A stretch of 17,879 nucleotides of DNA from an uncultured Bacteroidota bacterium (lineage in GTDB: Bacteria > Bacteroidota > Bacteroidia > Bacteroidales > CAIWKO01), in NCBI GenBank assembly GCA_937934705.1, contig CALGYY010000168.1:1-17879 (forward strand), written 5' to 3'. Positions within the stretch are counted from its first letter, which is position 1. Every line of letters begins with the position of its first letter. The notes under the pieces were generated by a model. That model was not told the DNA's origin. It saw nothing but the letters and a program-made list of their open reading frames with translations, and did no database searches. Of the stretch, positions 1 through 7,916 are shown in pieces. The position numbers were made by a program, and so were the translations under genes.

Positions 1-50
1 AATTTCTTCACGTTGTCGAAAGTTAGCTTCGGCAGAGTTTCCCAGATCAC
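1..50 (-). pseudogene. In-frame 3' remainder of the M16 peptidase gene beyond the TAG
   Basis: Translating past the TAG at 51-53 in the same frame gives VIWETLPKLTFDNVKKF up to the window edge, with no further stop. From family knowledge, full-length M16 proteins of this group usually continue after GLDYDIR with a Lys, then a pattern like DIYE-x-(L/V)-x-x-(L/M)T-x-x-(D/E)-(V/L)-x-K-F. The remainder fits this closely. A single change from AAG (Lys) to TAG would explain the interruption. This is either a recent nonsense mutation, a readthrough site or a sequence error. The true 3' end lies outside the window. Confidence 0.7.
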
Positions 51-2795
51 CTAGCGGATATCATAATCCAGTCCCAGCTTCTGTGCAGACTCGTAGCTGA
101 AGAGGATGTCGGATTTGGTGATCCTTTCACTGCGCACCGACTGCAGGTAGGAGCTCTTGGCCAGTTCGAACGCGCTTTCGGCTGCCGGCATCTGGTTCAT
201 CAGTTCAAAGAAGGCATCGAGGGCTTCCTTGATCTTGTCGGTCTGGGTCATGATAAAAGAGATGTTGTAATAATGGTTCTCCTTTTTGCCGAGCAGACCC
301 TGGTAGAATGACATGGCAGCGTAAGCCAGTGCCCGGGATTCGCGCATTTCCTGGAAAACGATGGAATTCATTGACCCTCCGAAGTACTGGTTGTAGAGAG
401 TAATCACCGGTTCCAGCTGGGGGTTGTACAGTTCGCCTTTGCTCAGCATCAGGATCTGGGCCTGTTTCATGTCGAAGTTCACCTGGTAGACCAGGGCTTC
501 ATCGGTCGGCTGTTCGGTGTAATTCATGCCTGTGGGGGGATCCTGAAGCGCAGCAGGGGTTTTATGATGCTGGGTCAGTTTTGACTCCAGTTCTTTCTGA
601 TCCTGGCTGCCGTAGTAGAAAATCTTGTGTTTGAAAGAGGTCAGCCCTTTGATCTTGCTCACCAGCTCTTCAGCAGTAATGGCTTTCAGTGCTTTTTCAC
701 TCAGCAGATGGGTCACGTGGTTATCGGGCCCGAATATGCCGTACATCACCAGGTTCCCGAAAATATTCTGCTGGTTCAGCTTAGCGTCTGTACGCTTTTT
801 CAGTTTATCCTGCACCAGGTTAGTCAGCGCCTCCGGATTGGGGACGGCTTCTGCCAGCAGGCTTTCAAAAAGTTTAAGTGCTGCTTCCATGTTTTCCGAC
901 AAACCACTCAGACTTACCCAGGTCTCATCATTGGAAACACTTACGTTGAAAGAGCAACCCAGTTTGTAAAATTCCTGTTTGATCTGCTCAGGTGTGAAAT
1001 CTTTGGTTCCCAGGTATTTCAGATATTCTATTGCAAATGTCATCTTCAGGTCATGGTTGGAGCCCATGTCGAAAATGTAATAAAGGTCGAAGGTTTTATT
1101 CTCCTTGTTGTGGATATAATGAAGAGGAATACCGTTACCTACGCGGGAATGGACAATGTCGCGGCTGAAATCCAGGAAAACGGGCTCAATGTCGGCCACA
1201 GTACGGGATTCCATGTCTTCCAGAAAATCTGATTTGTCGTCCCTGTTAATCTCTATCTTGGTGATTTTTGGTTTCTTGATTTTGTCAATATTCTCGTTCT
1301 TGCCGGTCTTTTTGTAGACCACCAGATAGTTGTTCCCGAATTTACGGTTGGCAAAGTCTACAATATCCTGTTTGGTGATTTTCTCATAGCGATCGAAAGT
1401 GCCCACTGTATGTTCCCAGGGAATTCCGAGAATAAAAGATTCTACGTACATCGCCGCCCTGCGGTCATTCTTCTCAAGGTTTTTCATTAAATCCAGCTTG
1501 AGGTTATTGATGATGGCACCAATCAGCCAGTCGGGGAACTCTCCTTTCCTGATCAGTTCAATCTGCTCAAGCAGTAAGGCTTTAACTTCGTCAAGACTTT
1601 GTCCTTCCTTGGGTTTGCCGCTCAGTGTGAGCACTGAATAATCCTTCATGATTTCAGGGGAAGAATAAGCGCTCAGTACCTTCTGCTTCTGGACCAGGTT
1701 CAGGTCGATAAGTCCGGCCATAGAGTTGGAAAGGATCATATCAAAAATGGGAAGGAGCTCAGCATCTTTCGACTGTGCCCCGTCTAAACGGTATGCAATG
1801 GTGATGCTTGCTGCATCGGGACCCGTTACTTCCATCACGATGGGTTCTTTGATCTCTTCCTCGGGCTTGAAGTTGAAGGGCTTGATATTGCCTGCAGGGA
1901 TCTTTCCCCAGTATTGATCGATCAGGGCGATGGTTTTGTCAGGATCCAGGTCGCCGCTGAGACAGATGGCCATGTTGTTGGGAATATAATAATCTGCGAA
2001 ATATTCCCGGATGCGCTTCATCGAAGGGCTTTTCAGGTGTTCGGTAGAGCCGATGAGGCTTTGTGTTCCGTATGTATGGTTCTTGAACAGACCGCCGAGA
2101 ACTGCGAAATAAAGCTTGAACTCATCTCGTGTGAGGGTCATATTCTTTTCTTCATAGATCGTTTCCAGCTCGGTGTGGAAAAGACGCAGCACAGGATTGG
2201 AAAAACGCTCCGATTCAATCATCAGCCAGTTTTCAATCTGGTTGCTGGGGATATCATTGACGTATACAGTCTGCTCCAGGGATGTGTAAGCATTGGTTCC
2301 GGTCGCCCCGATAATGCTGATGAGTTTATCGTACTCATTGGGGATGGCAAATTTTGCAGCCTCAGTTGAAATGCTGTCGATCATCCTGTAGAGTTTCTCC
2401 CGGGGCTCGGTCTCGCTGAGAGGGATGGTTCTGTAGACCTCAAACAGGCTGTCGATTTTTGCGATCAGCACCGATTCTGCGGCGTAATTGGTGGTTCCGA
2501 TCTTAGATGTGCCCTTGAACATCATGTGTTCAAAATAGTGCGCCAGACCTGTTGCATCGGCAGGGTCGTTCTTACTGCCGGCGCGTGTGGCAATGTATGT
2601 CTGCACGCGCGGGGCATCCTTATAAACCGTCATGTATACCGTGAGCCCGTTGCCCAGGGTGTATATCCTGGTATTCATCGGGTCGTTGGCTACGGTTTTG
2701 TAGGGATACTGCTGGGCCAGTGCGTTCCAGCTCAAAAGACTGCAGATCAATGCTGCAGCAATACTTGTAAAGATGTTACGAAACTTGAATGACAT
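51..2795 (-). CDS. Secreted M16 (insulinase/pitrilysin-like) zinc peptidase, C-terminus cut by in-frame TAG
   Basis: Zinc metallopeptidase of family M16, 914 codons from an ATG to a TAG. Residues 1-28 look like a signal peptide (hydrophobic core, then ALA before QQ), so it should act in the periplasm or at the outer membrane. The inverted zinc motif HYFEH is at residues 86-90. The third ligand is probably E209 in TELETIYEE, further away than usual because of an insert of about 40 residues (about 108-155). A catalytically inactive second M16 half begins near residue 545. It starts 21 bases after the upstream M16 gene and is probably its operon partner. Odd point: the reading frame beyond the stop (positions 1-50) still encodes M16-like sequence, so the gene has lost about 50-60 residues of its last subdomain, or the stop is read through or is a base error. 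The M16 assignment is secure; activity of the shortened form is uncertain. Confidence 0.9.
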   Translation of the reverse strand: MSFKFRNIFTSIAAALICSLLSWNALAQQYPYKTVANDPMNTRIYTLGNGLTVYMTVYKDAPRVQTYIATRAGSKNDPADATGLAHYFEHMMFKGTSKIGTTNYAAESVLIAKIDSLFEVYRTIPLSETEPREKLYRMIDSISTEAAKFAIPNEYDKLISIIGATGTNAYTSLEQTVYVNDIPSNQIENWLMIESERFSNPVLRLFHTELETIYEEKNMTLTRDEFKLYFAVLGGLFKNHTYGTQSLIGSTEHLKSPSMKRIREYFADYYIPNNMAICLSGDLDPDKTIALIDQYWGKIPAGNIKPFNFKPEEEIKEPIVMEVTGPDAASITIAYRLDGAQSKDAELLPIFDMILSNSMAGLIDLNLVQKQKVLSAYSSPEIMKDYSVLTLSGKPKEGQSLDEVKALLLEQIELIRKGEFPDWLIGAIINNLKLDLMKNLEKNDRRAAMYVESFILGIPWEHTVGTFDRYEKITKQDIVDFANRKFGNNYLVVYKKTGKNENIDKIKKPKITKIEINRDDKSDFLEDMESRTVADIEPVFLDFSRDIVHSRVGNGIPLHYIHNKENKTFDLYYIFDMGSNHDLKMTFAIEYLKYLGTKDFTPEQIKQEFYKLGCSFNVSVSNDETWVSLSGLSENMEAALKLFESLLAEAVPNPEALTNLVQDKLKKRTDAKLNQQNIFGNLVMYGIFGPDNHVTHLLSEKALKAITAEELVSKIKGLTSFKHKIFYYGSQDQKELESKLTQHHKTPAALQDPPTGMNYTEQPTDEALVYQVNFDMKQAQILMLSKGELYNPQLEPVITLYNQYFGGSMNSIVFQEMRESRALAYAAMSFYQGLLGKKENHYYNISFIMTQTDKIKEALDAFFELMNQMPAAESAFELAKSSYLQSVRSERITKSDILFSYESAQKLGLDYDIR

Positions 2796-2816
2796 AATAT
2801 TAGGATTTATTGATGA

Positions 2817-5633
2817 TTACTGTTTTTCCGGGAATAAGACCACCCTGACGTAATGGTCTTTAATAAAAAACTGCCGGGCAGCCGTCCGCAGATCATTTGA
2901 AGTTACGGCCCTGACCATACTCAGGTATTCCTCATCAGAAGCATTCTCGTCCTGCAGGAAGTATATCCCTTCGATACGGGTCAGCCACCATTTATTGTTC
3001 TTGACGTCTGTCTCCCTTTCACGCAGAAGGAGTTCCTGTACCTTCTTCAGATCCTTATCTCCCGGACCCTTTTTTCTCAGGTCTTCAAAGATCCCGAAGA
3101 TAGCATCCGTCAGACGATCGGTATTGTCAGGTGAACATCCGAACTGTATCATCAGGCTGAATTCTGATTTCGGGAACTTATCGGTCGACATCTGAACCCT
3201 GGGGCTGTAGACCCCGCTCATTTCTTCGCGTATGGTTTCGATAAGACGAATGCTGACAATTTCCTTCAGCATTCGCAGGTGTAAACGGTTCTTCCCGTTC
3301 CATTCAAAACCTTTCTGGAAAATAATCCCCACCATTGATTTGGGCTCACTGCCCTTATAAATTTTTACATCGGTTGCCCCCGGGGGGAAGGGAGCACTTT
3401 CGTCTTTCCAGTTTTCCTCGCGTCCCGTTACCGGCAAGCTCCCCAGATACTTCTCAAATAAAGGCAGAGAAGAATCCGCATCAATATTACCTACGAAATA
3501 AAACACAAAATCACCGGCATTTGCAAAGCGGTCGCGGTACATGCTGTATGCAAGATCCAGTCTGACATTGTCAAGCTGCTTTTCCTTCGGCAGAACAACC
3601 ACTCTGGGATCATTAGAGGATGATGTCTTGATCAGTGTGTCCATAAAAGCAAATACGGGGTTGTTTCCGACGAACTTCATCTGGTTTTTGGTCCTTGAAA
3701 TAGTTGCGAGGAAGGCATTGCTGTCCTTCACTGCAGCTGTAAAATACAGATACGTCAGCTGCAACAGGGTTTCCAGATCACGGGGGTTGGTCTTACCATT
3801 GAAGCCTTCACGCACATCATCGATGTAGGGACTAAGTTCGATACTTTTGCCTTTCAGCTTCTTTTTAAGTTCCAGATTGCTGAACTTCCCGAGGCCACTT
3901 TCTCCGATGATCTGGGCAGCGAATAGTGCCGACATATAGTCTTGATCCGGGAAAAGGGAAGTTCCGCCCGGACTGATGGCCGAGAAAAGAATTTCATCAT
4001 TCTTAAAATCGGTTTTTTTCACCACAATCCTGATCCCGTTTTTCAGGGTCATTTCCGTAGCCCCCAGGTTCTCAATTTTCTTTGCCGAAGCAAGAGGAGA
4101 ACCTGTCAGTTCGCGGTCGATCAGAGGTTCATCCCGGAACTGATCCACCCAGGCCTCAGGCTTCGACTGGCGGCTTTCGCGGATCATGTTCAGTACCATT
4201 TCCTCATTGGGAACCGTGATTTCCGGTTTTTCCGGTGCAGTAACGACCACGGCCATATTTTCTTCAGTCATCCACTGCCCTGCCAATGCATTCACTTCCT
4301 CAAGGCTGATACCGCCGATCAGGTTTTTCACGTAGGCGAATTCCGCCCGGGTTCCCGGCACCGGATTGCCTGAGAGGTAATGGCTGACATACTGTCCGGC
4401 GAGTCTTCCGGATTCCGTTTTGTCATATTCCTTGGCCTGTTTTTCATAGCGCATCAGCATATCTTCCCTGACACGGGCAAACTCCGAAGCAAGGAAACCG
4501 TGCAGCCTGACACGCTGTCCTTCCATCAGCAGGATACCGATGGCCTGATTAATCATGTTTTCTTTGATGGAAGCAACCACGGTATAAGCGTCTCCTCCCC
4601 TGGCCAGAAATCCGCCATAGTAATTATAGGCGTAGATGAAAGGAGCATCAGGTTTCTGCTGGTATTCCCTCAGCCTTTCGTTCAGCATGCCGGTGAACAA
4701 CTCACCGATCAGTTTGTTGCGGTAATCACCCACCGTTTTTAACAATTTCCGGGGGTGTTTGTAAAAGATCATCACGGAAGTGGAAGTGGCTTCCTTATCG
4801 GTGACCAGTGCCACGAGAGGTTCCTTGTTCTCCGGAATGCTATAGCTGACCCGGGGCCGGGGATTCTCTGCTTTGGGGATGCGTGAGAAATGTTCCCTGA
4901 TCTTTTGCTCAGCAAGGGCCGGATCGATATCTCCCACGACCACCACAGCCTGAAGGTCGGGGCGATACCAATCCTTATAGAATTTCCGGATGGTATCGTG
5001 ATGAAAATTTTTCAGTACTTCTATATCTCCGATAGGCATTCTTTCGGCATAACGCGAACCCTTGAAGATTAGCGGAAAATACTTTTTCCGGATGCGGTCA
5101 TCAGCACCGAGGCCCATTCTCCATTCTTCAATAATGATCCCTCTTTCCTTATCTATTTCTTCCCCTTCGAAGGTGACCTGATGCGCCCAGTCTTCTATGA
5201 CCTGGAATCCCTTGTCGAGCAATTCAGGCTTGTCGGCAGGCAGTTGCAGCATGTAAACGGTTTCATCAAAACTGGTGTACGCGTTGATGTCTGCCCCGAA
5301 TTTGACCCCGGTCTGCTGCAGGTAGTCGACCAGTTCGTTCTTGGGAAAGTTGGTGGTCCCGTTGAAGCACATATGCTCCGTAAAGTGGGCCAGTCCTTTC
5401 TGGCTGTCATTTTCCTGCATGGAGCCGGCATTTACTGCCAGACGAAGTTCCACCCTGTTTTCAGGCTTCTTGTTTTGCCGGATATAGTAAACGATCCCAT
5501 TATCGAGGCGACCCATGATAAGTCCGGGGTCAAGGCTCAGGCTGTCGGTAAGCTGAAAAGGTTGTGCAGTGAGTCCCGCGGAGAACGCCAGGAACATCAG
5601 CAGGCTTACAATCATTCTGGAATATCTGATCAT
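2817..5633 (-). CDS. Secreted M16 family zinc peptidase (full length)
   Basis: Zinc metallopeptidase of family M16, about 938 residues, with two homologous halves on one chain. The start used is the ATG at 5631-5633. A TTG nine codons upstream (5658-5660) is also in frame but would overlap the end of dnaX and place extra polar residues before the signal peptide. Residues 1-23 form a signal peptide (core SLLMFLAFSAG, likely cut after LTA), so the enzyme is exported. The motif HFTEH is at residues 83-87 and E163 in DKERG is the expected third zinc ligand, 76 residues on, as in pitrilysin. The active first half spans about 35-470 and the second, inactive half begins near 525. It follows dnaX by 10 bases and precedes another M16 gene by 21, so all three are probably co-transcribed. 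Substrate is unknown; periplasmic peptide turnover is an inference from the family. Confidence 0.93.
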   Translation of the reverse strand: MIRYSRMIVSLLMFLAFSAGLTAQPFQLTDSLSLDPGLIMGRLDNGIVYYIRQNKKPENRVELRLAVNAGSMQENDSQKGLAHFTEHMCFNGTTNFPKNELVDYLQQTGVKFGADINAYTSFDETVYMLQLPADKPELLDKGFQVIEDWAHQVTFEGEEIDKERGIIIEEWRMGLGADDRIRKKYFPLIFKGSRYAERMPIGDIEVLKNFHHDTIRKFYKDWYRPDLQAVVVVGDIDPALAEQKIREHFSRIPKAENPRPRVSYSIPENKEPLVALVTDKEATSTSVMIFYKHPRKLLKTVGDYRNKLIGELFTGMLNERLREYQQKPDAPFIYAYNYYGGFLARGGDAYTVVASIKENMINQAIGILLMEGQRVRLHGFLASEFARVREDMLMRYEKQAKEYDKTESGRLAGQYVSHYLSGNPVPGTRAEFAYVKNLIGGISLEEVNALAGQWMTEENMAVVVTAPEKPEITVPNEEMVLNMIRESRQSKPEAWVDQFRDEPLIDRELTGSPLASAKKIENLGATEMTLKNGIRIVVKKTDFKNDEILFSAISPGGTSLFPDQDYMSALFAAQIIGESGLGKFSNLELKKKLKGKSIELSPYIDDVREGFNGKTNPRDLETLLQLTYLYFTAAVKDSNAFLATISRTKNQMKFVGNNPVFAFMDTLIKTSSSNDPRVVVLPKEKQLDNVRLDLAYSMYRDRFANAGDFVFYFVGNIDADSSLPLFEKYLGSLPVTGREENWKDESAPFPPGATDVKIYKGSEPKSMVGIIFQKGFEWNGKNRLHLRMLKEIVSIRLIETIREEMSGVYSPRVQMSTDKFPKSEFSLMIQFGCSPDNTDRLTDAIFGIFEDLRKKGPGDKDLKKVQELLLRERETDVKNNKWWLTRIEGIYFLQDENASDEEYLSMVRAVTSNDLRTAARQFFIKDHYVRVVLFPEKQ

Positions 5634-5643
5634 CGTAAGGGAA

Positions 5644-7323
5644 TTAGTATTCAATTTCAAGATCGAGTTGGCTGCGGAGTTTGTTCAACGCAGGATTTTT
5701 TTCTTCCATTTGCTGGAGTTTCTCTTTATTGGTGAGCACTTTTTTATCATCCAGCCTTTCATTAAGCATCACCTCCAGCTGAATTTTCCGGTTGTCGAGT
5801 TCTTTTCTCAGGAAACTGAGGATTTCAGCTCTGCGGTTCTTCATTTCATCGGCCTGGATCTGGTTATCGACCATCATCAGTGCGACAAATGGCTCATCGA
5901 GATTCGGCAGTCTTGAAGTCAGTGTTACATAAAAATTCGGCTGTTTCTCCTTGATTTGTTCAGCGAATTTCATCCAGGCGGCGGCAAACTCTTCAGGACC
6001 AAAATCCTGTTCACCGTATTCATCCTGGCTGCTTTCGGCTTGATTTCCGGATTTTTTTTCCTGGGTGTGGCCTTTAATGGAAATGATATCGCTTTTGTTA
6101 AGGCTGACCTTTTCTTTATCTGTTTTCTCAGGGATCACCGGGGGGGGTGCAGGAGATTTTACCCTGGGCTCAGAGGGTTCAGGTTTTTTTTTTTCGCTGA
6201 TGTCAACCGGTGGTGTAGGGTTGACACTGGCTTTGGGCTGATTGCACATTTGGATAAATGCCAGCTCCAGTTGCAGGCGTTTGTTATTGCTGGTGCGGTA
6301 CACCTGTTCGCTCTGGGTAGCGATTTCGAGGCAGCGAAGAATGAAAGGAAGCTCCACAAAGCGGATCTGTTCCCTGTATCTTTCTTTGATACTTTCTCCC
6401 ACCTCCATCAGGGCGATGGTCTTTTCATCCTTGCAAATCATCAGGTTTCGCAGATGGGAACTGAATCCCGTGAGAAACTGGAGACCGTCGTAACCCCGGT
6501 CAAAAATATCGTCGATATGTAGCAGAATCTCCGTGATATCATTGCGCAGAATATGGTTGACCATGGTGAAATAGGCATCGTGCTCCAGCATGTTGAGATT
6601 ATCGAGTACGGCCCTGTATGTGATATTCCCTTCGGTGGAGCTGGCGATCTGGTCAAAAATGGAGAGGGCATCCCGCATCGCACCATCGGCTTTTTCTGCA
6701 ATAATATGCAGAGCGTCACTTTCTGCCTGGATGTTTTCTTTACCTGCAACGAACATGAGTTGCTGGGCGATATCCTCAACGGTGATCCGTCTGAAGTCAA
6801 AGATCTGACAACGGGAAAGAATGGTGGGAATGATCTTATGTTTTTCCGTTGTGGCCAGGATAAACTTCGCATAAGCCGGAGGTTCCTCCAGTGTTTTCAG
6901 GAAAGCATTGAAGGCCGAGGGCGACAGCATGTGAACCTCATCGATGATATACACTTTGTATTTCCCGGCCTGCGGGGGAATGCGTACCTGATCGACCAGG
7001 TTGCGGATATCGTCGACAGAATTGTTGCTGGCAGCATCCAGTTCGTGCATATTAAAAGAAGCCGTCTGATTGAACGACAGGCAGGAAGTGCACTGATCAC
7101 AGGCTTCGTAGTCCGGGGTGATATTGGTGCAATTGATGGTCTTGGCCAGGATACGGGCGCAGGTTGTTTTTCCCACCCCCCTGGGTCCGCAAAAAAGAAA
7201 GGCCTGCGCAAGCTGCTTGTTCTTAATGGCGTTTTTAAGGGTACTCGTGATGGATTTCTGACCCACCACCATATCAAAAGTCTGAGGCCTGTATTTACGG
7301 GCTGAAACAATAAAATTCTCCAT
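5644..7323 (-). CDS. dnaX: DNA polymerase III subunit gamma/tau
   Basis: Clamp-loader ATPase of the replicative polymerase, 559 residues, starting MENFIVSARKYRP as usual for the family. Seen in the sequence: Walker A GPRGVGKT at 46-53, a zinc-binding cysteine group (C65, C75, C78, C81), Walker B IIDEVH at 126-131, sensor 1 ATT at 157-159 and the SRC motif at 170-172 with the arginine finger. Domains I-III end near residue 365. A proline/lysine-rich linker (about 362-440) then leads to a C-terminal domain (about 445-559) corresponding to the tau-specific part that binds the polymerase alpha subunit and helicase in other bacteria. The linker holds an A11 run at codons 377-380, described separately, which may give a shorter gamma form. 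It heads the cluster with two M16 peptidase genes. A likely promoter lies just upstream. Confidence 0.97.
   Translation of the reverse strand: MENFIVSARKYRPQTFDMVVGQKSITSTLKNAIKNKQLAQAFLFCGPRGVGKTTCARILAKTINCTNITPDYEACDQCTSCLSFNQTASFNMHELDAASNNSVDDIRNLVDQVRIPPQAGKYKVYIIDEVHMLSPSAFNAFLKTLEEPPAYAKFILATTEKHKIIPTILSRCQIFDFRRITVEDIAQQLMFVAGKENIQAESDALHIIAEKADGAMRDALSIFDQIASSTEGNITYRAVLDNLNMLEHDAYFTMVNHILRNDITEILLHIDDIFDRGYDGLQFLTGFSSHLRNLMICKDEKTIALMEVGESIKERYREQIRFVELPFILRCLEIATQSEQVYRTSNNKRLQLELAFIQMCNQPKASVNPTPPVDISEKKKPEPSEPRVKSPAPPPVIPEKTDKEKVSLNKSDIISIKGHTQEKKSGNQAESSQDEYGEQDFGPEEFAAAWMKFAEQIKEKQPNFYVTLTSRLPNLDEPFVALMMVDNQIQADEMKNRRAEILSFLRKELDNRKIQLEVMLNERLDDKKVLTNKEKLQQMEEKNPALNKLRSQLDLEIEY
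6159..6195 (-). promoter_or_regulatory. Possible tau/gamma slippage or frameshift site in dnaX (A11 run)
   Basis: On the coding strand, codons 377-380 read GAA AAA AAA AAA, a run of eleven A's (6194 down to 6184). One extra A, or a -1 ribosomal shift, reads ACC then TGA (6179-6181), giving a product of about 381 residues that ends one residue after the slip. One A fewer reads into LNPLSPG and a TAA at 6159-6161, giving about 387 residues. Either product would hold domains I-III only, like gamma. A short possible stem (ACCCT 6178-6174 with AGGGT 6165-6161) begins five bases after the run. Known precedents are E. coli dnaX (-1 frameshift, stop one codon later) and Thermus dnaX (transcription slippage on an A run). 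That it works here is inferred from sequence only. Confidence 0.5.
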
Positions 7324-7348
7324 CCGCTGCTGGCATGAAATAAGCCCC

Positions 7349-7356
7349 CAAAGATA
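7349..7356 (-). promoter_or_regulatory. Probable dnaX promoter -7 box
   Basis: The minus strand reads TATCTTTG, an exact match to the Bacteroidota -7 consensus TAnnTTTG, about 25 bases before the dnaX ATG. The expected -33 region reads TGTTTTT rather than TTTG, so that half is weak. It lies downstream of the DUF2795 terminator, where a fresh promoter is needed. Confidence 0.45.
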
Positions 7357-7409
7357 ATGATTTTCATCAGCCGGAAAAACATTTGAAACATCTCAGTGAA
7401 GCCCGTCGG

Positions 7410-7444
7410 GTAAAATAAGCAGGGGCGGCTTGCGGCCGCCCCTG
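7410..7444 (-). terminator. Intrinsic terminator after the DUF2795 gene
   Basis: A perfect 10-bp GC-rich stem (CAGGGGCGGC at 7420-7429 with GCCGCCCCTG at 7435-7444) with a 5-base loop. On the minus strand it is followed by the T-rich tail TTATTTTA. It sits about 38 bases past the DUF2795 stop and before the dnaX promoter, so it separates the two units. Confidence 0.8.
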
Positions 7445-7481
7445 TAGAAGAGTTTGGTATTTGATTTAATCCCCTTTGGGG

Positions 7482-7703
7482 TTAATACTCATCTTCATGA
7501 AAGAAAAAATCCTCCTTTGTAGGATAATCAGGCCACAGGTCTTCAATACTCTCGTATATCTCCCCTTCATCCTCAATCTCCTTCAGGTTCTCAATTACTT
7601 CCATGGGAGCACCCGAACGGATGCTGTAATCGATGAGCTCATCCTTGGTGGCCGGCCATGGCGCATCTTCAAGCTTGGAAGCCAGTTCCAGGGTCCAATA
7701 CAT
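7482..7703 (-). CDS. DUF2795 family small acidic protein
   Basis: A 73-residue protein beginning MYWTLELASKLEDAPWPATK and ending in an acidic aromatic tail (FFFHEDEY). The central block KDELIDYSIRSGAP and the WPDYP motif near residue 57 are the pattern I associate with DUF2795 proteins common in Bacteroidota. It has no signal peptide or membrane segment and is strongly acidic, so it is probably cytoplasmic. Its function is not known and none is proposed. It is transcribed alone: a strong promoter lies directly upstream and a strong terminator directly downstream, which suggests its own regulation and possibly high expression. The start is the ATG at 7701-7703 with an AT-rich leader of about 20 bases. 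Confidence 0.88.
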   Translation of the reverse strand: MYWTLELASKLEDAPWPATKDELIDYSIRSGAPMEVIENLKEIEDEGEIYESIEDLWPDYPTKEDFFFHEDEY

Positions 7704-7730
7704 AATTATTCAGGTTTTTGAATTTTTTCG

Positions 7731-7762
7731 CAAAAATATACAAAAAAAACTTAAAAAGTCAA
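7731..7762 (-). promoter_or_regulatory. Promoter of the DUF2795 gene
   Basis: On the minus strand a -7 box TATTTTTG (7738-7731) matches the Bacteroidota consensus TAnnTTTG exactly. Nineteen bases upstream is TTGAC (7762-7758), a good -33 element. The predicted start of transcription is near 7724, leaving a leader of about 20 bases. The rest of the 213-base gap to the next gene (7763-7916) is AT-rich near the promoter and shows no ORF, RNA gene or convincing terminator. Confidence 0.7.
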
Positions 7763-7916
7763 GTAATATTTCACTTTTTTATTATTTGTTAACAATTAGA
7801 CACTTACGCCCCGAAAAACAGAGAAAATTCAAGCCTCAGAAAGGCGTATCCCCGCTCCTGCTCACCCTGGCTTTCCGGATCTGGAAATAATTTTTAAAAC
7901 ACTGTATATCTTGATT

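Noticed and set aside
5631..5660. TTG start at 5658-5660 for the second M16 peptidase, overlapping dnaX.
   Set aside because: The ATG at 5631-5633 gives a clean signal peptide with a basic N-terminus and a 10-base gap to dnaX, so the overlap is not needed.
7823..7845. Short hairpin GCCT/AGGC followed by TTGAATTTT on the minus strand, as a terminator for the adenosyltransferase gene.
   Set aside because: The stem is only four base pairs, too weak to call an intrinsic terminator.
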